DNA from: Allopusillimonas sp008369125
GTDB taxonomy: Bacteria > Pseudomonadota > Gammaproteobacteria > Burkholderiales > Burkholderiaceae_B
Reading direction: 5' to 3'
Length of the DNA: 64,000 bases
Assembly: GCF_008369125.1 (NCBI RefSeq)
Contig: NZ_VOAY01000001.1
Span: 930,001 to 994,000, forward strand
Positions within the stretch are counted from its first letter, which is position 1; every line of letters begins with the position of its first letter. The notes under the pieces are model-generated. The model was not told the DNA's origin. It ran no database searches and saw only the letters and a list, made by a program, of their open reading frames with translations. Positions 52,021 to 61,436 of this stretch are shown here, piece after piece. Made by a program: the position numbers and the translations under genes.

Positions 52021-53313
52021 TCAAACCGGCATACGGTTCAGCCAGAATGCCAGTGCCGCCAGGGTCGCCACAAGTACTGGCAGGGTCAACACTATGCCTA
52101 CTTTGCAGTAATAGCCCCAGGAAATCGTCATGCCTTTCTTTTGCAGCACGTGCAACCACAGCAGGGTTGCCAGGCTGCCTATGGGCGTAAATTTGGGGCC
52201 GAGATCGCTGCCGATGATGTTTGCATAAATCATGGCTTCTTTGATTACGCCACTGGTCTGGCTGGCATCAATGGATAATGCGCCGACCAGAACGGCTGGC
52301 ATGTTGTTCATAATGGACGATAGTGCCGCGGCGATCAAACCGGTGGTCAGTGTTGCGACGAATATCCCCTGCTCTGACGCCATGCTCAACACTTGGGCAA
52401 GGTGGGCGGTGAGCCCAGCGTTGCGCAGGCCGTACACCACCAGATACATGCCGAGTGAAAAAAGCACGATTTGCCATGGTGCCTCGCGCACGACCTTGCG
52501 CGTGCTGATCACCTGCCCGCGTCCAGCCACCAAAAGCAAGACAATCGCGCCTGCGGCAGCCACCGCACTGATCGGAACACCAAGGGGTTCAAGCGCAAAG
52601 AACCCCACCAGCAGCAACGTCAGCACGCCCCACCCCGCCTTGAAAGTACGAGGATCGCGTATGGCGCTAGCTGGGTCGCCCGCCAGGGCGGGGTTGTAAC
52701 GTTGGGGAATGCTTTTACGAAAATAGACGAGTAAAACGACTAAGGTGGCCAGCACCGAGATTATGTTTACCGGCACCATGACGGCGGCGTAACGGTTAAA
52801 GCCAATATTGAAGAAGTCGACGGAGACGATATTTACAAGATTGGATACAACCAGAGGCAAACTGCCGGTGTCGGCAATAAAACCCGCGGCCATTACAAAT
52901 GCGAGCGTGGCTGCGGGGCCAAAGCCCAGCGCGAGAAGCATAGCCATGACGATAGGCGTAAGAATCAGCGCCGCCCCGTCATTAGCGAAAAATGCGGAAA
53001 CAGCGGCACCCAGCAGAATCAGCAGCACGAACAATGCCCGGCCACTACCCCTGCCCCATCGCGCCACATGAAGTGCGGCCCACTTAAAAAAGCCTGCTTC
53101 ATCAAGAACGAGGCTAATGATGATAATGGCGATAAAGGTTGCCGTCGCATTCCAGACTATGCCCCACACCACTGCGATATCAGAAAGGTGAACAACACCC
53201 GTCACGAGCGCCAGTATGGCGCCTGTGCTGGCACTCCAGCCTATGCCTAACCCTTTCGGCTGCCAGATAACGAAGACCAGGGTCAGGATGAATATTGCAG
53301 AGGCTAAGAACAT
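52021..53313 (-). CDS. ArsB/NhaD-superfamily anion or ion carrier
   Basis: A 430-residue membrane protein with about 11-12 segments in the ArsB family. FFANDGAALILTPIV, DTGSLPLVVSNLVNIV and SSIMNNMPAVLVGALSI are the two half-repeats' substrate-site text; NIIGSDLGPKFTPIGSLATLLW is typical of ArsB. No arsR, arsC or arsA is nearby, so arsenite need not be the substrate. Given the region, an anion or Na+/H+ antiport role should be considered. The start lacks a clear ribosome site. Confidence 0.88.
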   Translation of the reverse strand: MFLASAIFILTLVFVIWQPKGLGIGWSASTGAILALVTGVVHLSDIAVVWGIVWNATATFIAIIIISLVLDEAGFFKWAALHVARWGRGSGRALFVLLILLGAAVSAFFANDGAALILTPIVMAMLLALGFGPAATLAFVMAAGFIADTGSLPLVVSNLVNIVSVDFFNIGFNRYAAVMVPVNIISVLATLVVLLVYFRKSIPQRYNPALAGDPASAIRDPRTFKAGWGVLTLLLVGFFALEPLGVPISAVAAAGAIVLLLVAGRGQVISTRKVVREAPWQIVLFSLGMYLVVYGLRNAGLTAHLAQVLSMASEQGIFVATLTTGLIAAALSSIMNNMPAVLVGALSIDASQTSGVIKEAMIYANIIGSDLGPKFTPIGSLATLLWLHVLQKKGMTISWGYYCKVGIVLTLPVLVATLAALAFWLNRMPV

Positions 53314-53511
53314 AGGTTGCAGGGGCGTTTAATTTAGCGATAAAAAATTGGGAGATGGCACAGTGTCTTGATTGTGTACCTGAGCGTAGCGCATGCAGTG
53401 TACTGCGCTTGATCTGGTTTTTTCGCTTATGTAAGGAGTAAGCTAGGTGCTGCACCTCTTGGTCAAGCGGCGTGCAACCCGTTATGTATATTCTGCAATC
53501 GGTAAGACGCC

Positions 53512-56256
53512 ATGAGCATTTTCAGCCAATACTTTGAGCGATACCTGGCATCACGACGCCGCCGTAATCTTTTTCGTCGCCAGGTTATCCTCGAGTCACT
53601 GTCACGCAGCAAGCGTGCAGTCCGGCTTTCCGGCACGCTCAATCGCCGGTTGGTCGAGCAGGCGCGTAGCGATCTGCCTGGCTTGCTGGAGCAGATGGGT
53701 ACTTCGCCCCAGGGGCTAACGCAGCCCCAGGCCGACGCATTGCGTGAAAAATACGGGCCCAACGAGGTCGAGCACGAACGCCCTGTGCCATGGTGGCACC
53801 ATCTCTGGTTAAGCTACAAAAACCCGTTTAACCTGCTGCTTACTCTGCTTGCGGCCGTGTCGTATCTTACGCACGATATACAAGCCGCCATCGTGATCTG
53901 CTGCATGGTGTTTCTGGCGACATTGATACGGTTTGTTCAGGAGCGGCGATCCAGTCGTGCTGCCCAGGTGCTAAAAGAACAGGTCAGCAATACGGTCAGT
54001 GTCAAAAGGCCTGTAGACCCGACCGAAGAGCCACCCAATGCGCAGTCTCGACGTCGCGCCGATGATCCCATTGAAATTCCCATTAAACAACTGGTTCCTG
54101 GGGATATTGTTGTGCTGTCCGCCGGCGATATGATCCCTGCAGATTGCCGTATCATGACGGCCACCGATCTGTTTTTGAGCCAATCGGCCATGACAGGTGA
54201 ATCGCTGCCGGTCGAAAAATTTTCTGTGGCGGGCCCCGAATCTGACTCAGCGCTCGCCATGAATAACCTGGTGTTCATGGGCACTAACGTTATTTCAGGT
54301 GTCGCCACGGCAGTGGTGTTGTCCACCGGTAACGAAACCTACTTTGGCACACTGGCCACGCGCGTTTCCCTGGCATCGACCGAACCAGAGGCCAACGCCT
54401 TTCAGCTTGGCATAAACAAAGTTAGCTGGCTGCTGATCCGTTTCGCATTGGTCATGGTGCCGTTGGTCCTGTTTATCAACGGTTTTACCAAAGGAAACTG
54501 GTCAGAAGCCTTTCTGTTCGCGCTGTCAGTGGCTGTCGGGCTAACTCCAGAAATGCTGCCTATGATCGTCACATCGACGCTGGCTCGCGGCGCGGTGGTG
54601 CTGTCGCACAAACAGGTGATCGTCAAGCGGTTGGATGCGATCCAGACCTTTGGTGCTATGGACGTGCTGTGTACCGACAAAACCGACACGCTGACGCAGG
54701 ACAAGATCGCACTGGCCCGCCATATAGACGTAGACGGGCAAGAGTCAGACGAGGTTCTGGGTTTTGCTTATCTCAACAGTCATTTTCAGACGGGGCTAAA
54801 AAACCTGCTCGACCGCGCCGTATTGGAACACGTTGAATTAAAAACCGAACTGAACATTGCGCGCAACTACCGCAAAATTGATGAGATCCCGTTTGACTTT
54901 GAGCGTCGTCGCATGTCGGTCGTGGTGTCGGAGCGTGAAGACCACCATGAACTGATCTGCAAGGGCGCCGCCGAAGAAATGTTTGAGGTTTGTTCCCACG
55001 TGTATTGCGACGGCCAGACCTATCTGCTCGACGCCAGCTGGCATGCAAGCTCAGAAGCCGTGCTTCGTCAGCTTAATGAAAGTGGATTGCGCGTGGTGGC
55101 CGTGGCGATGAAAGAGATTCCGCCAGAGCAGCTCAGGTATTCAAAAGCCGATGAATCGGGCCTGACGCTAATGGGCTATATCGCCTTTCTTGATCCGCCC
55201 AAAGAGTCTACGGCACCAGCGATTGAAGCGCTGTCGGCTCACGGTGTGACGGTAAAGGTGCTTACGGGGGACAACGAATTGGTTGCTGCAGAGGTGTGCC
55301 GCCAGGTCGGGCTGATTGTTGGCGGGATGGTGCTGGGCACGCAAATTGATGCAATGGGCGATGAAACGCTGGCTGAAGCGGTAGAACGCAACACCATTTT
55401 TGCCAGACTCTCACCGCTTAACAAGGAGCGCATTGTACGCAGTCTTCGCAGCAACGGCCACGTTGTCGGTTTTATGGGGGATGGCATCAACGACGCTGCT
55501 GGCTTACGTGCCGCTGACATCGGCATTTCGGTTGATAGTGCTGTCGATATCGCCAAGGAAGCAGCCGACATTATTCTTCTGGAGCGCAGCTTAATGGTGC
55601 TGCAAGAAGGCGTGATCGAGGGCCGCAAGACATTCAATAATATGTTGAAGTACATTCGCATGACGGCCAGCTCCAACTTCGGCAACGTGTTCTCGGTAGT
55701 GATCGCCAGCGTTGCCCTACCCTTTCTGCCCATGTTGCCATTGCAACTGCTGGTGCAGAATATGCTGTACGACATTTCACAAATTGCAATTCCGTTCGAC
55801 AGTGTGGATACCGAGCAAGTCAGCCAGCCGCTAACCTGGGACCCTGACGGCATTGGTCGCTTCATGCTTTTTTTTGGCCCGCTTAGCTCTATTTTTGATC
55901 TGGTTACGTTTGCCGTGATGTGGTACGTGTTCAAGGCCAATACCGTTGAGCATCAGGCACTGTTTCAATCGGGCTGGTTCGTCGTTGGCCTGCTGACGCA
56001 AACATTGATCGTACATATTATTCGCACGCCCAAAGTCGCCTTTATCGAAAGCCGCGCTTCGGTGCCCCTATTGGCCATGACGCTGCTTGTCATGGCCATA
56101 GGTGTTTTTCTGCCCATGGGGCCATTGGCAGAGTATTTCAAACTGCAGGCGCTGCCCTGGCCCTATTTTTTCTGGCTTGTTGGCATCGTGTTCGGATACG
56201 TAGTGCTGACATCGTTGATGAAGCGCTATTACATTCGGCACTTTGGTTGGCATTGA
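53512..56256 (+). CDS. mgtA: MgtA-like Mg2+ P-type ATPase with altered phosphorylation motif
   Basis: A 914-residue P3-type ATPase of the MgtA/MgtB group, with N-terminal cation ATPase domain, actuator TGES, membrane SVAVGLTPEMLPMIV and hinge MGDGINDA, and ten membrane segments. The phosphorylation motif, DKTGTLT in almost all P-type ATPases, is DKTDTLT here (Asp389 phosphorylated; Gly392 replaced by Asp, codon 54685-54687). This could damage or change the reaction. GGTAAGA precedes the start. The 200-base leader showed no Mg riboswitch I could recognise. MgtA imports Mg2+, which Mg-fluoride complexes would deplete. Confidence 0.92.
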   Translation: MSIFSQYFERYLASRRRRNLFRRQVILESLSRSKRAVRLSGTLNRRLVEQARSDLPGLLEQMGTSPQGLTQPQADALREKYGPNEVEHERPVPWWHHLWLSYKNPFNLLLTLLAAVSYLTHDIQAAIVICCMVFLATLIRFVQERRSSRAAQVLKEQVSNTVSVKRPVDPTEEPPNAQSRRRADDPIEIPIKQLVPGDIVVLSAGDMIPADCRIMTATDLFLSQSAMTGESLPVEKFSVAGPESDSALAMNNLVFMGTNVISGVATAVVLSTGNETYFGTLATRVSLASTEPEANAFQLGINKVSWLLIRFALVMVPLVLFINGFTKGNWSEAFLFALSVAVGLTPEMLPMIVTSTLARGAVVLSHKQVIVKRLDAIQTFGAMDVLCTDKTDTLTQDKIALARHIDVDGQESDEVLGFAYLNSHFQTGLKNLLDRAVLEHVELKTELNIARNYRKIDEIPFDFERRRMSVVVSEREDHHELICKGAAEEMFEVCSHVYCDGQTYLLDASWHASSEAVLRQLNESGLRVVAVAMKEIPPEQLRYSKADESGLTLMGYIAFLDPPKESTAPAIEALSAHGVTVKVLTGDNELVAAEVCRQVGLIVGGMVLGTQIDAMGDETLAEAVERNTIFARLSPLNKERIVRSLRSNGHVVGFMGDGINDAAGLRAADIGISVDSAVDIAKEAADIILLERSLMVLQEGVIEGRKTFNNMLKYIRMTASSNFGNVFSVVIASVALPFLPMLPLQLLVQNMLYDISQIAIPFDSVDTEQVSQPLTWDPDGIGRFMLFFGPLSSIFDLVTFAVMWYVFKANTVEHQALFQSGWFVVGLLTQTLIVHIIRTPKVAFIESRASVPLLAMTLLVMAIGVFLPMGPLAEYFKLQALPWPYFFWLVGIVFGYVVLTSLMKRYYIRHFGWH

Positions 56257-56375
56257 AACCGTTCTCGCCTGCTGTGACTTATGCATCATCTTTAAAACTG
56301 ACCACTACAAGGTTTAGCTTTGCTCTGTTTTGCTCACTATGAGTGAGCAAAAAACCTACATTTCAAACTGGGCTC

Positions 56376-56780
56376 TCAGCTCGTGTAAGGTGAGGCTGCT
56401 CGGCGTTCTTCGTGGCTTACCTGGCATGTGTAGCAACGTTTGGCAGTTGGATACGCATCCAGCCGCTTGAACCGGATGGGTTCACCGCAGTTGATGCACA
56501 GGCCGTATCGCCCCGCTGCCAAACGCTGTCTCGCTGCAACGATGTCACGCACTTCTTCTACATCGCGTACGACCTCGGCTTCGGTAATGCCGCGCAGCAA
56601 GGATTCAGCGGCTGCATCGCCAGGGTCGCCCTCCCCGCCTAGGAGTTCAACATCGTGCTCGCTTTTGGAGCGTGCCAACACCTGCCGGATTTCATCGAGC
56701 AAAAGGGCTTTGCGCGTGTCGAACCGCTGTTCGAAATGCTTAATCTGTTCTTTTGTAAGGGTGTTTTCAGAGGTGCTCAT
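56376..56780 (-). CDS. TraR/DksA-family zinc-finger protein
   Basis: A 134-residue DksA-like protein with the full four-Cys finger CINCGEP...CYTCQ (about residues 95-120) and a coiled coil before it. It differs from the main DksA (21716), which has lost three of the cysteines, so this copy may work when zinc is plentiful or respond to redox. GAGG nine bases before ATG 56780 supports that start over 56804. Confidence 0.88.
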   Translation of the reverse strand: MSTSENTLTKEQIKHFEQRFDTRKALLLDEIRQVLARSKSEHDVELLGGEGDPGDAAAESLLRGITEAEVVRDVEEVRDIVAARQRLAAGRYGLCINCGEPIRFKRLDAYPTAKRCYTCQVSHEERRAASPYTS

Positions 56781-56875
56781 GGTTTTTATCCTCGCGTTAT
56801 GCATTAATCAAAGGTACTGGTATCGAGAGTTTTTCTGGCCCGGGTCTTTTGGGCGCAAAATGCTTGATCTGCAAG

Positions 56876-56902
56876 ACGCGGGCTTTATGAAGGAGCCCGC
56901 GT
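56876..56902. repeat. 9-bp inverted repeat after the Spy-like gene
   Basis: ACGCGGGCT (56876-56884) and AGCCCGCGT (56894-56902) form a GC-rich stem downstream of the minus-strand Spy-like gene. It may end its transcript, though no T-run follows on that strand. Confidence 0.6.
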
Positions 56903-56971
56903 GCATCATCCCGCCCTAACTGCATGGATTGTGCGGTTTACAGTGCGTACTTCGATCTCATTAAGGCAAAA

Positions 56972-57523
56972 TTAACGTGCTCGCTGTTCACGTTGTTTGT
57001 CGGTCAGTAAGGCGTCGATTTTCTTGCGGGCATCCAGACGGTTTTCGAACATCTGTTTGCGCAGCGCGGCCATTTCATCGTAGGCTTTGCGGGCCGCCGG
57101 TTCGTCGAATGTTTCACGGCCTGCACCCATCATGCCCGAGCGCAGACCAAGCTCGCGCATCTTGCCCATGAGTTCCCACTGCTTGCCCCGAAACTCCTCC
57201 TGAATCGCCTGAATTTTGGTTTGTTGCTCGGCAGTGAGGTCGGGCACACCGCCACCGCCGCGATAATTGCCGGGGCCACAGTCTCCCATCATGCCTTGGC
57301 CAAAGCCACCCATCATGTCAGGGTCCATCATGCCCGGCCCAAACCCGCCCATCATGTCTGAGCCATGACCCCTCATCATTCCTTGACCATGACCACCCAT
57401 CATCCCTTGACCGTAAGCGTTACCGGGCATCATGCTTGGCGCTAATTCCTGAGATTGAGACCAGACAGCCAGTGGTGCCGCGATGACCAATCCCGCTGCA
57501 ATCATCTTGATAGCTTGTTTCAT
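56972..57523 (-). CDS. Met/Gly/His-rich periplasmic Spy/CpxP-like protein
   Basis: A 183-residue secreted protein with signal peptide (about 1-22). Residues ~30-90 form a low-complexity stretch of repeated GQGMMGGHG / GFGPGMM units, very rich in Met and His, likely to bind copper or other metals. The rest is helical with the Spy-type LTAEQQTKIQAIQEE and a C-terminal LTDKQREQ. Such proteins act as periplasmic metal sensors or chaperones. Confidence 0.85.
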   Translation of the reverse strand: MKQAIKMIAAGLVIAAPLAVWSQSQELAPSMMPGNAYGQGMMGGHGQGMMRGHGSDMMGGFGPGMMDPDMMGGFGQGMMGDCGPGNYRGGGGVPDLTAEQQTKIQAIQEEFRGKQWELMGKMRELGLRSGMMGAGRETFDEPAARKAYDEMAALRKQMFENRLDARKKIDALLTDKQREQRAR

Positions 57524-57601
57524 GTTGATTCTCCGTCAGTAAGGATGTTTCTCCTCAACAACGTCGCTGTGCGCGTCGAAGAAAAGCAAGGTAAATAAAA
57601 C

Positions 57602-59161
57602 CTAAGACAGGTGCTGACTAAATGTGACCGAGCGCTCTCCCAGCACTTGGGTTATTTGTGCCACCGTGTTGTCGATGTCGCCACCCGCATCAATGCGAAA
57701 CCAGGTGGGCCTGCCGATATCACTCGCAAGCTGTGCGCGCACGACTTCGGCTGTTGCATCGGACGGGTCACCGACGCGTTTTTCTACCCGTGAAAGCAAT
57801 TTGTCGGGCTGTGCTTGCAGCCAGAAACCCGTGAAGCGCACCGCTGAGTCGGTGGCCGCATCTTCGATTCGTTGGCGCTCTACGGGCAGGTCGAATACCG
57901 CATCGGCCACTACGCCATGATTACTTGCCAGAGCCTTTTGTGCATTTTGCGCTAACGTCGCATAAACGTGTGCCGATACCTCGGGCTCGTATGCTCGCTC
58001 AGGCAAGCGGGTTTCTGCGATCACGCCATAGCAGTGTTTGCGAATGCGATCAGAGGCCAGAATGCGCGCACCAGGCGCTGATCCGATTTTGTGTGCAATG
58101 GCGGCCGCAACGCTAGACTTGCCCGAGCCACTCAGCCCGCCGATTGCAACCAGGCAGGCAGATGCTGGTGTTAACAGACGAAGCGCCAGGGCTGCGTAGG
58201 ACATTGCTTCGTCCACCAACCCATCACGTTCCTGCCCGCTTGCATGTAGGGCCTGCTGTACCGTGACATGGGCCCGGATGGTGGCGCGCAGCGACATGAA
58301 AAACGGCAACAGTGCCAGACCGTCCACCTCATCGTATTCGTCCAGGTAGCGGTTAAAAACGAGATTGGCTTCAGGCTCCAGCTGTCTGTACCACAGATCC
58401 ATGAGCAGAAAAGCCAGATCGTAGAGCACATCGATGGTGGCAAGTGTCTCGTCAAACTCTATGCAATCGAATAAGGTCGGAACCCCCTCCACCATGCAAA
58501 TGTTGCGCAAGTGCATATCCCCGTGACAGCGTCGTACCTTACCTGCGCGTGCACGGGCATTTAAAAGCGCGACATGCTCGTCGAAAGACCGCCATAACCC
58601 CGTGGTCAGTGACGCAATCGTTTCGTAAGGGAAAAGCCCACTGCTTGCCAGTGACTTTGCGTTGGTATCGAGCACCGCTGCCATGCGGGCCGCACCCCCA
58701 TGGTCAAGTGCAACGTCGGCATCGGCGTGAAAGTGTGCAATAGTGCGTGCCAACTGGGTCAGCGCGACGGGTGTCAACCGACCTTGAGTGGCCAGCCTGT
58801 CAAATAACGTGTCTTCGTCAAAACGAACCATTTCAACGACGGCATCAAGCAGCGTGCCCTGCCCGTCGAACATCAGGCTACCATCTGCCTCAAGCGTAAT
58901 ACGTCGCACGGCAATGTAAATACTTGGCGCGGTTCGCTGGTTTAGAATTAGTTCGCGTTCACATGCTTCAAGTCGCCTGTCGACGGTTGAGAAGTCGACA
59001 TATGGCAGTCGCACCGCGCGCTTTACCTTGAAAACCCGCGATCCCACAAAAATTATGAGGGATATATGCGTTGGTTTCGTGTGAATGCGCAACGTCGGAT
59101 CCCCATAGCTGCTTGGATCCGTCAAGAATGCGAGTACAGCGCGCTGATCGTGCATGTTCAC
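57602..59161 (-). CDS. Aminoglycoside-phosphotransferase-like / P-loop kinase fusion
   Basis: A 519-residue fusion. Residues ~1-330 are APH/kinase-like, with VFKVKRAVRLPYVDFS, CHGDMHLRNICMV and LFDCIEFDE (catalytic loop and metal Asp). Residues ~345-519 are an AAA_33-type P-loop kinase with GGLSGSGKSS. Proteins of this build are common in proteobacteria; substrates are unknown. It may phosphorylate a small molecule rather than an antibiotic. Confidence 0.87.
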   Translation of the reverse strand: MNMHDQRAVLAFLTDPSSYGDPTLRIHTKPTHISLIIFVGSRVFKVKRAVRLPYVDFSTVDRRLEACERELILNQRTAPSIYIAVRRITLEADGSLMFDGQGTLLDAVVEMVRFDEDTLFDRLATQGRLTPVALTQLARTIAHFHADADVALDHGGAARMAAVLDTNAKSLASSGLFPYETIASLTTGLWRSFDEHVALLNARARAGKVRRCHGDMHLRNICMVEGVPTLFDCIEFDETLATIDVLYDLAFLLMDLWYRQLEPEANLVFNRYLDEYDEVDGLALLPFFMSLRATIRAHVTVQQALHASGQERDGLVDEAMSYAALALRLLTPASACLVAIGGLSGSGKSSVAAAIAHKIGSAPGARILASDRIRKHCYGVIAETRLPERAYEPEVSAHVYATLAQNAQKALASNHGVVADAVFDLPVERQRIEDAATDSAVRFTGFWLQAQPDKLLSRVEKRVGDPSDATAEVVRAQLASDIGRPTWFRIDAGGDIDNTVAQITQVLGERSVTFSQHLS

Positions 59162-59318
59162 TCCTGGCTGTGGCAGCCACGCGGCCTCATGTAACCGCCG
59201 ACGCCTACGAATTACCTATATGCTTAGCATAGCTTTAATCGTGAGCGCGGGCATTGAGCCACATCAGAGTCCTGACGCGCAACCGTTCTACGCCACCAAG
59301 TAAAATCAAGGAGATCGC

Positions 59319-59999
59319 ATGCCCATCAAAGGTATCGCATTTGACGCTTATGGCACATTGTTCGATGTTTATTCTGTCGAGACACTGGCCGAGGAGTTAT
59401 TCCCCGGGCATGGTGCGCAGCTTGCTGGCATTTGGCGTGACAAACAGATCGAGTACACGCGTTTGCGCACCTTATGTGATCACTATGCTGATTTCTGGCA
59501 GGTAACCGAAGACGCGCTTGAGTTCGCCTGTGAAAGGCTGGCGCAGACGTTGACTGCGCATGCACGGGAGCGTTTGATGGGTGCCTATGCCGAGCTGACC
59601 GCCTTTGCGGAAAATGCCCAGGCTCTGCAACAGCTAAAAACCATGGGTATTCCATTGGCGATACTGTCAAACGGCACGCCACGCATGCTCGACCAAGCCG
59701 TAACCGCCTCAGGCCTTGGTGAATTTTTCGATCACATTCTCAGCGTTGATACCGTGCGCCGATTTAAAACTGCGCCAGAAGCCTATCAGCTAGGGCCAGA
59801 TGCATTAGGGTGCGCAGCCAGCGATATATTGTTTGTGTCTTCGAACTGTTGGGATGCGTGCTCCGCCACCTGGTTTGGCTACCGTACCATTTGGCTGAAC
59901 CGCTACGGTTTGCCACTGGAACGCCTTGGCGTGCAACCGCACAAAATCGGCACATCATTGAATGACGTGGCCGACTTTGCGCGAGAACTGAATGCTTAA
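59319..59999 (+). CDS. (S)-2-haloacid dehalogenase, type II
   Basis: A 226-residue HAD-superfamily enzyme. IAFDAYGTLFDV has the nucleophile Asp; LSNGTPRML the motif II Ser/Asn; FKTAPEAYQLG the Lys; FVSSNCWDACSATWFGY is the type II dehalogenase signature. It hydrolyses 2-haloalkanoic acids with inversion; fluoroacetate is used by some relatives, but that cannot be read here. AAGGAG supports the start. Confidence 0.92.
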   Translation: MPIKGIAFDAYGTLFDVYSVETLAEELFPGHGAQLAGIWRDKQIEYTRLRTLCDHYADFWQVTEDALEFACERLAQTLTAHARERLMGAYAELTAFAENAQALQQLKTMGIPLAILSNGTPRMLDQAVTASGLGEFFDHILSVDTVRRFKTAPEAYQLGPDALGCAASDILFVSSNCWDACSATWFGYRTIWLNRYGLPLERLGVQPHKIGTSLNDVADFARELNA

Positions 60000-60181
60000 T
60001 TGTAAAATTACCGGTTTGATCAAGATTACCCCAGCCTGACCGCTGGCATCTCTACAGCACACAATGGCTGCGTTAAGCTGCACTTGAGGCGATCTTGCAC
60101 CAGCTTTATGTTCAGGATTACCGAGCACTACTTGGCATCAACGGCTGTACCTTTACCGCCAGCACGGGCTGTTTGATGCCA

Positions 60182-60598
60182 TTAGTCTCTGGAAAACGGC
60201 TTGCCGGTGAAATCGACGGTGACCAAATTGCCGTCCAGTTTGCCCATGCCAGGCGCGTTTAACGGCATGCCTGGCGCCGAAACACCTTTTACCGAGGGTG
60301 CAGCTAACATTTTGTCGACAACGTTTGCAGGTACATGCCCTTCTATGATTTGGCCAGTGCCTTCTACAACACCCGTATGACAGGAAGCAAGCTCTACCGG
60401 CACACCGAGTTTTTGTTTAACGGTAGCCATGTCAGTTGTTTTTATTGCGGTAACGTCAAAACCAGCGTCTACCATGTGCTCGACCCAGCCAGTGCAACAG
60501 CCGCAGTTAGGGTCTTGGTAAACGGTGATGGCCTCGCCGGCCGCATGAGCAAAAGACGACGCAGCCGACAAAACAAGGGCTGAGAACAAAAACTTCAT
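60182..60598 (-). CDS. DUF411 periplasmic metal-binding protein
   Basis: A 138-residue secreted protein with signal peptide (~1-19, FAHA). The DUF411 motif NCGCCTGW lies near residue 32 and likely binds a soft metal, with more ligands at CHTG. The frame is open upstream to 60796, but GGAGCAGG before ATG 60598 and the signal peptide set the start there. Such genes often sit in copper-resistance loci. Confidence 0.9.
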   Translation of the reverse strand: MKFLFSALVLSAASSFAHAAGEAITVYQDPNCGCCTGWVEHMVDAGFDVTAIKTTDMATVKQKLGVPVELASCHTGVVEGTGQIIEGHVPANVVDKMLAAPSVKGVSAPGMPLNAPGMGKLDGNLVTVDFTGKPFSRD

Positions 60599-60729
60599 AA
60601 AACCTGCTCCAATGAAAATACAAAACTTGAACGTCCGGCAATAGCGATGGTAACTGCAGATGACGCGCGCCCCATCCACACATAAAATTACCTGCCTCAA
60701 ACACTCAACTGAACAAAGGGAACAGTACC

Positions 60730-61308
60730 ATGCGACTTTGTCTATTTTCTGGCTCCAGCCCCGGCCACCTGCCGATTTACGCTGAAGCGGCCACACGTTT
60801 AGGCCACGTTTTGGCCGATGCCAATATTGGCTTGGTCTATGGCGGTGCGTCGGTAGGCTTGATGGGCGCTGCTGCTGATGCTGCCCAAGCTCATGGCGGT
60901 GAAGTTATCGGTGTTATCCCACGCTTTCTGGTCGAAAAAGAGGTTGCACATAACGGCCTGCAAGACTTGCGTATCGTGGATTCCATGCATCAGCGCAAGG
61001 CGTTAATGGCCGAGCTGTCTGATGGCTTTATCGCACTGCCCGGCGGCCTGGGTACGCTGGAAGAGTTGTTTGAGGTATGGACGTGGGCACAATTGGGTCA
61101 ACATGCCAAACCTTGCGCACTACTGAACATTAACGGCTTTTACGATGGCTTGTCGACGTTTCTCGACCATGTCGTGGCCGAGGGCTTTCTGAAGCAGGCC
61201 CATCGCGACATGCTGATCGTGGAAAACGATGTGACTACACTGCTGGCTGCGATTGAAAACTACCAGGCGCCACCTGTTACCAAATGGATCAAACGGGAGC
61301 ACACTTGA
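60730..61308 (+). CDS. LOG-family nucleoside 5'-monophosphate phosphoribohydrolase
   Basis: A 192-residue TIGR00730/LOG protein. GGASVGLMGAAADAA and the catalytic PGGLGTLEELFEVWTW are intact. It cleaves cytokinin-type or other nucleotides to base and ribose 5-phosphate. AAGGGAACAG precedes ATG 60730. Divergent from the DUF411 gene. Confidence 0.93.
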   Translation: MRLCLFSGSSPGHLPIYAEAATRLGHVLADANIGLVYGGASVGLMGAAADAAQAHGGEVIGVIPRFLVEKEVAHNGLQDLRIVDSMHQRKALMAELSDGFIALPGGLGTLEELFEVWTWAQLGQHAKPCALLNINGFYDGLSTFLDHVVAEGFLKQAHRDMLIVENDVTTLLAAIENYQAPPVTKWIKREHT

Positions 61309-61436
61309 TGGTGGGCTAGCCTTGCCCCGATGTTGCACGCCAATGCATAGTCGAAATAAGCGATAACGCCACGGCCAGCCCTTATCAAGGACGCTGCCAG
61401 GCGGGGAATACACCACCCTTCGTGTGGAACGCGAGC

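Noticed and set aside
51908..52278. Overlapping ORFs at the 3' side of the ArsB-like gene
   Set aside because: They are antisense or shifted frames across the end of a clear membrane protein gene.
52021..53313. Calling this locus an arsenic resistance operon
   Set aside because: Only an ArsB-family carrier is present; arsR, arsC and arsA are missing.
53351..53380. GGAGATGGCA upstream of mgtA as a fourth fluoride riboswitch
   Set aside because: Only the first ten bases match; the TTCC-CC, AACCGCC and GATGATGCCTAC blocks are absent.
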